64,000 nucleotides of DNA from Molanna angustata (lineage: Eukaryota > Arthropoda > Insecta > Trichoptera > Molannidae): positions 8,351,974-8,415,973 of the forward strand of contig OY754974.1 in NCBI GenBank assembly GCA_963576475.1, written 5' to 3'. Positions 1 through 9,900 of the stretch are shown here, in pieces (positions within the stretch are counted from its first letter, which is position 1; the number at the start of each line of letters is the position of its first letter). The notes under the pieces were generated by a model that made no database searches, had not been told where the DNA came from, and worked only from the letters and a program-made list of their open reading frames with translations. The position numbers were made by a program, and so were the translations under genes.

Positions 1-300
1 TTACTCGTCAATGCGCAAGCGCCGGCAATGCACGGAGACGATATATTTCCATCCTTTTCTAACGTATATATACCAATGAAGGGTTATCCGTATCGCTCAA
101 AACCACGGATTGAGCGAGTTTATATGAGATCTTTGACCAAAATACGTGCAGAATTTATTATGCACACAATCCTTTATACGCATGCGCGGAAACTTTTCGT
201 GGACAGTTCTTACATATAATACTGGCAAATTTAAATATTAAATTATATTATAATGTATGTTTGCAAGTGTTTTAAGTTTTGATTAAGTTTTAGGGATATT

Positions 301-600
301 TTATTCTTTTAAATTTATCAAGTAGTGCAGTGCACATATGCACACACTAAGGAATCGCCTGTGCTTCACACATATGGTATCAATATGAAGTTCATCAGTC
401 TTTTGGTTTGGGCTGTACAGAGGACACAAATTTTCAAATTTGTGTACGGCATACGGCATACACACAAAAACATCACGATGAAACTCAAAGTATACACTCT
501 CTACATGATACTCATTGAGAAATTGATGTAAAAAAAATATGCTTAAAAATTGTGAAATCATGACTCTCCACTATTCCATAGTTGGTAGTGGAGAGTAAAA
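301..600. repeat. Dispersed repeat ending in a TCTCCACTA hairpin
   Basis: The end AATTGTGAAATCATGACTCT then CCACTATTCCATAGTTGGTAGTGGAGAGT is shared with 5,590-5,637 and 46,645-46,707. The upstream part (CTACATGATACTCATTGAGA) is shared with 5,550-5,580. ACTCTCCACTA/TAGTGGAGAGT forms a hairpin here. Confidence 0.5.
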
Positions 601-1313
601 ATTCTATTAATATCAATGAATATTATCAACATAATACTCAATCTAAATACATTAAGTGAATTTGAATGGGCATTAAACATTGCTGTATCTTTACGTAGTT
701 GTAAAATTTCATATGTAAATTAAAGTCAACTATATTATGTTGATAAGAATTTCAAACAGCTCACTTTTGTTTAATTCGAGTTGTAATAATATTTATACTG
801 TGGAATTTCATTGCAAACAATACAATGATGGAATAACTTAAAATCAACCACATACTACCGTATCAATTGAATTAAAACATTCATACATTATAAAGTAAAA
901 TGCTTATCAATGTAGGTAAGATTGTTTTCAACAAATGAAAAAAGATCTTTAGTTACTTGACTGTAGAAAGACGAAAAATTGGCAAATACTTGAGGGATGA
1001 GAGGAAAAAACTACGGCAGGACGGCAAAGAGTTTCTTGGCTCCGCAACCTGAGGCAGTGGTTTGGAAAAAGCACTGCATTGCTGTTTACGGCAGAGGAGA
1101 GAAAGAATCCTATTGTCACATATATGTGCTGATACACAGGAATGTTATACTTACGCATAAAAAAAAAATACTTTCAAAGTAAATTGTAGTATTTTCAATA
1201 AATATCAATTGACCTTACTGTCAAAGATCTTTGAAAATGGCAAAATGTGGTCAGTCAATATGTCTTTGAAAAAGGTGAAAGTAAAACTATATATAAGATA
1301 TTAGTGTGAATAA
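601..1313. other. AT-rich intronic stretch, nothing recognised
   Basis: Read on both strands; short frames only, without domain features. Presumed Pez intron 2. Confidence 0.4.
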
Positions 1314-1694
1314 TACCCCGTATTCAGTGAATATTGGAACTAAATTAGGAACGTTCTAAAATTGTAGATTTTAGATTTACGGTCTTATTTCAGCGTTATA
1401 AAATATCAACTTGGACTAAATGGATAGGAACGTACCTATATTGGCTGGAATTTTCTTAAAAGGTTACTGAATGAGACATATTATGAATAATTATGAAATT
1501 TCCATAAATATTCATAATAATTATGAAAAAAAATTATATTCATAAAAATTAGAACGTTCCGGCCAATATATGTATGTTCCTATTCCATTTAGTCCAAGTT
1601 GATATTTTATAACGCCGAAATAAGACCGTAAATCTAAAATCTACAATTTTAGTATGTTCCTATTTTAGTTACAATAGTTACTGAATACGGGGTA
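1314..1694. mobile_element. MITE with long terminal inverted repeats (about 381 bp)
   Basis: The left end TACCCCGTATTCAGTGAATA and the right end, reversed, TACCCCGTATTCAGTAACTA, stay alignable for about 150 bp inward (AAATTGTAGATTTTAGATTT, TATCAACTTGGACTAAATGG on both arms). The middle is AT-rich. If the outer TA is the target duplication, this is a Tc1/mariner-type MITE. It sits in a Pez intron. Confidence 0.75.
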
Positions 1695-2319
1695 ATGAAC
1701 AATTAGAGTAGTTTTAGTTAAGAAATAAGGTCATTATAGTACGGCCATTTTATGATGGCGTTTGACGTTTGTATTTAACGTTTGGACTCACATGAAGTTT
1801 CGTAATTAATGACAGCTAAACATTGGAGGACAAATGCTATACTTTATTGTGCGAGCGCCAGAGTAGTGATGTCCAGCAACATCGAAATATAATTAACTTA
1901 ACGTTAAATTGTAAAAACAATTCACGTTTTTAAAATAATATATAATCAATTAAATAAATTTTCTTTATATATTTAAGTATTTCGAAATTTACTATAAGTA
2001 AATATATACTGCTTATTTATTATATTTGAAAATAAAACGATGGTTGCTCAGTCGAGAAATGTCTTTTTTCTCTCTTAACAACAGTATTTAATGTCAAAAA
2101 ATTATTATTATTATTTATTTAAATGGCACTTGTAACCTCAAATGAAGGAACATTGGCCAGAGTCAAGTTTGTTACAAAATCGTGCATTTGGTAATTACAA
2201 TAAAATAAACAATAAATTATAAAATATGTGGAAAACAAAAAAAAAAAAATAATTAATACTGAAATTAAAAATTTAAAAAGTTGTGAAAAAAGTTTTGTTT
2301 TTAAATGGGAAGTAGAAAA
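1695..2319. other. AT-rich intronic stretch, nothing recognised
   Basis: No gene or clear repeat. Two copies of GCGTTTGACGTTT-like sequence near 1,758-1,785 are too short to interpret. Confidence 0.4.
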
Positions 2320-2870
2320 TGAAATCACAATTTGATGTTATTCTGTCTGATAACTTGAAATTTATTAAGGCTGAGTAAGGAGGTGATATTATGAGGAGGA
2401 AATATTTTAAATTTAATCAGGTGTGTTAAAGATATTGGGAACTTAGATGTAGGGCAATTGAAAAATATGTGATCCAAGCTGCTTTCTCCTTGACCACATT
2501 GACAAAGAGATGAGTTCTTAATAACCAACCTTGCTAGGTGAGAAGGGGACAGTAGTGTCCGAATCTCAATCGGCATATGACGGAAGATTCATGTCTGCTA
2601 CAACGGAATTTGGAAAACCATGGTTTGATGGGGATAAATTTTTGAATCAATGCATATCTCGAACCTTTTGAAATTGAAGATAAATTATAGCTTGTATTCC
2701 ATTCATTCAACATATAAGAATGAACAAGAGGAAGGATGTCATGAATTAAATTAAATCTGTATCTGTGAGGATCACCCGATGAAATAGCAAATCTAAATTA
2801 TCAACTCTCTCATTAACAATAATGCCACGGTGACCCGGAATCCAGGCAATAGCGATTTCGAGGTCTTTTT
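2320..2870 (-). pseudogene. LINE remnant: RNase H end and C-terminal zinc-finger region
   Basis: Minus-strand pieces IAWIPGHRGIIVNERVDNL (2,860-2,800, RNase H) and SSLCQCGQGESSLDHIFFNC (about 2,450-2,510, the C-terminal Cys/His motif of I/Jockey-like LINEs) are in the right order but separated by stops and frameshifts. Confidence 0.65.
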
Positions 2871-3394
2871 TTTAAATATAAAAAAAAAAAATTAAATATG
2901 GAATGAATGAAACGATTCAAAATATGTAGGTAAGTACTAGATGACAATTATTATTTACAAATATATTTGAATTATAGAACAAAATATGACAGTTATTATT
3001 TACAAATAATTTTTCAAATTGCTCTATAGTAAGCAGTTTTGACAGTTTTGTTTTAACGTTGTTACGGAAAGAACGAATTTGTGCACGCTGTGATTACGAT
3101 ATTGTTTTTTACCTGGCTTTGGATTTCAGACATTGATACTGTTATAAATTTTGCAAGTACGATTATACAAACATAATATTACTATTGGGTTTTTTTATTT
3201 TACTGTCATAATAATACAACAAGGATTCATACTATAGTGGAAACGTTTTTTTTTTGTTTTTTTTTTACGTTAATAATTTATCCAACTGTATTTTTTCGTT
3301 AATGATTTTAAGTGTGTCACAACACTATTACAATCTGTCAGAAACGCCATCTTACGATGGCTCCGGTATAGGAATGATACTATATAAAAAAAAA
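2871..3394. other. AT-rich intronic stretch with a short duplication
   Basis: TTATTATTTACAAATA occurs twice (about 2,948 and 2,995). Otherwise nothing is recognised. Confidence 0.4.
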
Positions 3395-3530
3395 GCAATC
3401 AATAGAAGGTGAACACATTGAGATGGTTTGGCAACATGCGAAGAATGAATGAAGAATATTTGATGCAAGAAAATATACAGAAATGGAACGAGAGATCAGG
3501 GTTGTCCAATATAAGGTTGATTCAATCAGG
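3395..3530 (+). mobile_element. RTE-like LINE fragment
   Basis: NTLRWFGNMRRMNEEYLM followed by a frameshifted remainder matches NTLRWFGHLGRMNEERL in the better copy at 40,062-40,670. Confidence 0.65.
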
Positions 3531-3639
3531 AAATCAATATACTGAAAGACAAAAACTTAAGAAGCTCGAACAATCGACGGACATGTATGAGATGATGTAC
3601 GAATGCAGATGAGTGAAAGATATGCCGTTCAGTTATCTC

Positions 3640-3885
3640 AGTTTACATAATTAAGGACATGATGGTATGTATAATTATCTTATACATACCATATAATTAA
3701 TACTACTTAGATATAATTAATACTACTTAGGACAATATTGTAAGGGATGCATCCCGACTTGTAGAAGTACCAAACTGGAGGGTCACAGCAAATGACAGGA
3801 GAGGTTGGAGGAAGAAGTAGTTGGAGGACAAGGTTCGATATGGGCTGTAAAGCTATCGAAGAAGAATAAATAAATAAATAAAAAT
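3640..3885 (+). pseudogene. Possible LINE 3' end with (AATA)n tail
   Basis: A frame with NIVRDASRLVEVPNWRVTAN and an ending AAATAAATAAATAAA resembles a LINE C-terminus and tail. A 21-bp unit ATATAATTAATACTACTTAG is doubled at 3,689-3,730. Confidence 0.35.
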
Positions 3886-3937
3886 CAAGATATAAAATGA
3901 TTAGACAAAAGGGGGTATATAAAATTATTGTACGTAC

Positions 3938-6900
3938 CTGTAAAACTTGGGTGTGTCGGAGTTCTCCACAGCTACCATGATTCCGGTAAGTGAGATGGCA
4001 ATCATAACTTCATTCTGTCTGGAATGGTCTCGAGCAACAAACGTCTCCTGGCCGTAACCGCTCAAGAGTTGACACGATGTAATGTAACCCTCTTCCGCTT
4101 GTGCCTATAGCAATATTATACATAATCAATACACGAACAGAGGCATGAGGATTTTAAAGATAAAACCAATTGTTTGTTACTGGCAACCCACTACACATTT
4201 AAGATGTAGCGAATGTAATTTGCCTCTTCACAAAATGCCGTCGGATCAGTGTAGACTCACGGAGCCTTCAAGGTTAGCAATTTTGGTACCGTGGTGCGAA
4301 AAGAACAATAGATGATTCAAACTCGTGGATTGTCATCGACTTATTATCCTTATTACTGGGATATCAAAGATCTGTGAAATAAATGGATTCAGTGAGATTT
4401 TCCTGACAATACAGTGCCACAATAATTAATAAAACCTAGGGTAATAGGTCCGTAAAATATGCCTATAGTGCACTATTTGCCCCTTTAATTGAGTTGTTTC
4501 AAATTTGACAAATATTGATGAAAATATATTTGGAGTTAATTTAGGCTAAAAATAAATGTGTTGGAATAAATATCAATATTGTAAAGTGTCCATAGAGCAA
4601 AGGATGGATTGGATTTTTGTCTTCTAGCAATAACGTCATTATTGCCGATGACGTGATGCGCACGCATGACGTCTGATGCGCTGCATTCCCTGTGCTTATG
4701 AGGACGCTAACCATTAGAAAATGTTTTCAAAGATTTTTTATAGTGAAATACGCAAGGTTCGTAACCATCATGCATAAAAACAAATAATGACATCAGGATG
4801 ATGTCATTATTATTATTTTCTATTTTATTTGATTCTTCTCACGTCATATTTGGGAAGTGGCTAAAATCATTTGGGGGTTTTTGAAAGAGATGTTTTAAAA
4901 TTATTTTTTTCTTGATTGGGGAAAGGATTTAATTTTTTCTTTAAAAAATACTCCCTACATGGAATAATTTATTATAGTTTTCATAAAAAAAATGAGTGGG
5001 TGCATAGTAAGCATTCAATTTTTCTTCTTGAAAGGTTGACAATCTCAAATACATGCATTTTTACTAAGTACGTTTCTATTAGATTCTTAAACAAATATAA
5101 GATTTTCAGAGGACAAAAGTTTTCACAATACACCATACACACAAAAATATTGTCACAAAACTCATAGTATGTATTTTCTACATGATACCTGATGAGAAAT
5201 TTTAAGTGAAATTGCATTACTAGCAAGATGAGCATGTATGAGACAGTGTATCAGTTGATGAGGCGATGTATGTGTCAAGATACAAGAATGCGGTTTTCGG
5301 TTCTCACTGCCTACCCTTGAGGAAGATAGAAGTAGAGAGTAAAAAATACAATTGTCTATAGAGACACATACAATATCAATATGAAGTTGACCACTCAATT
5401 TTACAGACCCATACAGAAGCTATTTTACTTCTGTTATATATATTTTTCATACAAATGTGAAATTTATTTCACATTGATATGGCACACCATAGATTATTTT
5501 CTTTGAATTTTGACAATCCTTGAATGCATTTTTGTGTATATTTGTAGTCTCTACATGATACCCGTTGAGACATTGATGTAAAAAAATTACACTTAAAAAT
5601 TGTGAAATCATGACTCTCCAATAGTGTGGAAAGTAAAAAGTGAAATAAGTTTGTTATTAGAAGCAGTGTTTTATTTATTTTTGTAATTAAAGATTTAAAT
5701 TTATTTCATGAAGGAGATATAACACTTATAATTTAAAAATGATATTGGTTCTGTCATTTTTTTCATATTCAATTGACAAAGCAGCCGGGAATAATTTTAA
5801 TTTGGTGACCAAATATACACAGACTGAACTGACTGTCTTTCTGAATACTAATCATTCACCGACCATATAAACTACACTGCATACAAATATAATATTATAA
5901 ACAATTCACTATTGTCAAATTAACATAAATATTATCGATCCATCAATAGGAATTCTTTCATTCATTCAGATACATTATTGAATAGTTCTCAATTTGCAAT
6001 GAATAAATAAATTATAAATAACAAAAATAATAAACCTTTAAACTTTTTATTATACACATAACTTCATGGATTGACTCAACCAGTTTCGGAGAGTACCTAC
6101 CTCTCCTTCGTCTGGAATTTACTTACAAAAAAAAAAGTTAATAATTATAGATCACAAAAAAATAAAAATAGCTTACCAATAATAATAATAGTTAATATAA
6201 CATATTGTAAGCCTGTATTGTCATAGTTCTGATAATATCTTCGTAGGACAAAATATTAATGCAATCAATCAAGTATATGGTTTGGGCATATTGAAATAAT
6301 GAACTATGAATGACTGACCAGGCTCATTCCATATGAAATCAACACACTAAAATCAAAAAATTTACTTGACCACCTCAGAATTTGATGAAATTTGGTACAA
6401 AGGTTGTCCTAATAGAGATTAAGAAAAATACCAATTTTTTTTCAAATACCTCAAACGGTTTCAAAATTAGGGCTACGTAAAATATCCCAAAATCAGCAGA
6501 AAAAATGTAACCGACATATTTTGAAATCACTATAGCTTTTCTCCTAATTGAGATAGAGAGGTGTGAGTGGTGTCATTTTACTCAGTTTCAAATGCTCTTT
6601 CTTTTGATGTGCAACACAACATACTTTGGGATAAAAAGTTTTTTTTTGAAACTCAATTCAAAATTTTGATTTTTTCAAAAAGTGCATTATTGAATATTTT
6701 TTAAAAATTACTATAAATAGTTCATACTTTTGGTAAGTGATTCTCGAAATTTCAAAATGGGAGGCTAATGGGTTCATAGTAAAATAATAATTTAAAGAAG
6801 GGTGTTTTAATTTTTTGTATAAGTGGTATTACCATAATTAATTATGTACTTAGGAGGGTTATCTCTAAGACATTTTATAACTTATTTTATAATGCTTTTT

Positions 6901-9900
6901 ATTTGAAAATGTAAGGAGACTCTCATAAATAACATTCAGCTAGATTATTCTTCGAGTAGATTATTATTCTTCATGTACAGATGTAACTAATACTTAGTAG
7001 TGGGCTGTTGATTGTTTCATATCCTGACAAGAGCCTCCGTAAAAAAGAGACATGCTCACTCTCAGTTCTCTCTTCTGTCAGTGTTATTGTTTAGTCTGCA
7101 TCTTCATTGGTATGAGTAGGATGTCAAAGTACATACCTACTCTAGGTGTATGCCCAAACCATATACTTGATTGATTGCATTAATATTGTTACGGACGGCA
7201 GTGGTTAGCCGAACGCAGCACTTTATTTTATTTAAGGCGGTGGCTCGCCTCTTCACCGTGGATCGCCTCGTCGTCTCCACGTAGCTCCAGCAGCTCGCTA
7301 CACAGTATACGACTCGTATACTATGTAGAAGAGATATTCGGGATGAATGCTTCCGTCGGTGGTTGATTCCAGTTCAAAATGGTAGTCCAGGTTCAGGCAG
7401 GGTCGTCGAGTGTTCCGTATTCCAAGCAGGTTCAGGCAGCGTCGAGTCAAGAGATAAATTATAAACGCAGGTAGTGGTATGAAAGAACATATATTTTGCA
7501 CAATGTGCCGTATATTTATATATTGCCGCCGGTCAATGAGCGGCCGGCGGTACAACGATTTTCGGGCGCGGTGAGGCATGCTAGTCGGTCTGCGCGGGGG
7601 TGTGCAGTCGTGTACCGCGGCGGGTATCCGCCGGCGGCCGAACGACTTTCACCATTTCCCGGCTAGGCCCTACACATGTATCCTCGCCGCTACCCAGTTA
7701 CATTACAATATAATACAATATAATCAGAGTCAGGCACATTGGCTTTATTTTTCCGCGATACATTTCATAACTTAAACCTAATCCAATCTCGTCCGTTACA
7801 TCCTCCCCCCGTGTCGCTCCGCGGCACTAGTCTCTTAGCGGGCGGTGATTGGAAGGACTGCTACCTTGACGGCTGGCTTGAGGTATGTACCGGTGGCTGT
7901 CTGTACGCGGACGGTGCGTACTTGTCCATCTGCTGCGGTGATCGCCTCGATCACCCGGCCTCGCGGCCAGTGATTGCGTGGCTGGGAAGCGTCGACCACA
8001 ATGACTATGTCGCCGGTCTTGATGGGTTCAACCGGTTCCCTCCATTTTCTTCTCTGGGCTAACGTAGGTAGGTACTCTCGTACCCACCGCCGCCAGAACA
8101 TGTCGGCTATCTGCTGCGCCAGCCTCCATTGTTTACGAAGGCACACTTCCTCCTGTGCTGACGTGTAGATTGACAGGTTCGGCCTTCGTCCGGCCGATCC
8201 CAGCAAGAAGTGATTAGGCGTTAGGGGCTCCTCATCTCTTGGGTCGGCCGATACGTGTGTTAGGGGTCGATTATTGATGGTGTATTCCGCTTCCGCGATC
8301 GCTGTTAATAGCGTTTCTTCACGCGGTGCTCGCTCCTTCAAAGCGGCTGTTAGTGCGATCTTCACAGACCTCACTAAACGCTCCCAGGCGCCTCCAGTGT
8401 GCGGCGCCGAAGGCGTATTGAAACGCCACTCTCTGCGTCGGTCAGGTTGCACAGTTGAGTCGACTGATCCCACTGACTTTTGAAGTTACGCCAGTCCATG
8501 GCGTCTCCGGAGAACAGCGGCAGGGCTACCGCCGTACTGTCTCTCGCCATACACGTATTGTGCCTTGGCGTATTGTTACTGCGGGTCTCTTGCTCGGGTG
8601 ACGGGCAGCTGTCGGGTGCTGACGCTACCCGCCAGGCTTCGTTGAAGGCGACTGTGAAGAACGCCATCCGATCCGATTCTTTTGTCGCCCATTCTCGCGT
8701 TCGCCTGGAGGCCTCGGTCTCAGCGGTTGGCTCCGGCGTGACGTGGTCTGCATTGGATGTTCCTGGTGCTGCATGGTCGGGTCCGGCCGTGCGTGCTTTC
8801 AGGATCTCGTTCATCTGCTTCTGCTGTCGTTCCAGTTGAACTTTTTGTTCACGGATAACCTTCCGTAGCTGTACGATGGTGTCCTCGCTCGTTGTCTCGA
8901 CTGTGTGCGTCGAGTCGTTGTCGGAGACATCTTCTTCCAGCTCCTTGGCAGCATTTTTCCCGCTTCTCAACGATGGAGTCATCTTGGCGATTATACACAC
9001 TGGATGAAGATCGATCCGGCTCGAAGGACCAAAAATGTTACGGACGGCAGTGGTTAGCCGAACGCAGCACTTTATTTTATTTAAGGCGGTGGCTCGCCTC
9101 TTCACCGTGGATCGCCTCGTCGTCTCCACGTAGCTCCAGCAGCTCGCTACACAGTATACGACTCGTATACTATGTAGAAGAGATATTCGGGATGAATGCT
9201 TCCGTCGGTGGTTGATTCCAGTTCAAAATGGTAGTCCAGGTTCAGGCAGGGTCGTCGAGTGTTCCGTATTCCAAGCAGGTTCAGGCAGCGTCGAGTCAAG
9301 AGATAAATTATAAACGCAGGTAGTGGTATGAAAGAACATATATTTTGCACAATGTGCCGTATATTTATATATTGCCGCCGGTCAATGAGCGGCCGGCGGT
9401 ACAACGATTTTCGGGCGCGGTGAGGCATGCTAGTCGGTCTGCGCGGGGGTGTGCAGTCGTGTACCGCGGCGGGTATCCGCCGGCGGCCGAACGACTTTCA
9501 CCATTTCCCGGCTAGGCCCTACACATGTATCCTCGCCGCTACCCAGTTACATTACAATATAATACAATATAATCAGAGTCAGGCACATTGGCTTTATTTT
9601 TCCGCGATACATTTCATAACTTAAACCTAATCCAATCTCGTCCGTTACAAATATTTTGTCCTACGAAGATATTATCAGAACTATGACAATACATCAAATT
9701 CTGAGGTGGTCAGGTTTATACCCTGTGTTGATTTCATATGGAATGAGCCACCAATGAAATAACATACAAAGGCGTAAGACAAAGAATGAAAAGCAAGGGC
9801 TGCCCTGGAAAGGGACGGGGCAAAACCATTTAAATATTATGAAAGAATGAAACATAAGAAGCTTAAACATAAGACGATGCATGGATGTAAAGGAAGCCAT

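Larger units (their letters stand above)
7187..9649 (-). mobile_element. BEL/Pao LTR retrotransposon, internally deleted (2,463 bp)
   Basis: LTRs at 7,187-7,800 and 9,036-9,649 (614 bp each) look identical, begin TGTTACGG and end CCGTTACA. They are flanked by the 5-bp duplication AATAT (7,182-7,186; 9,650-9,654), the size usual for BEL/Pao. The 1,235-bp interior joins the start of gag directly to the end of integrase; protease, RT, RNase H and most of integrase are gone. It lies in Pez intron 1, same strand as the gene. The identical LTRs point to a recent jump, so the deleted form may itself be mobilised by a full-length relative. Confidence 0.93.
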
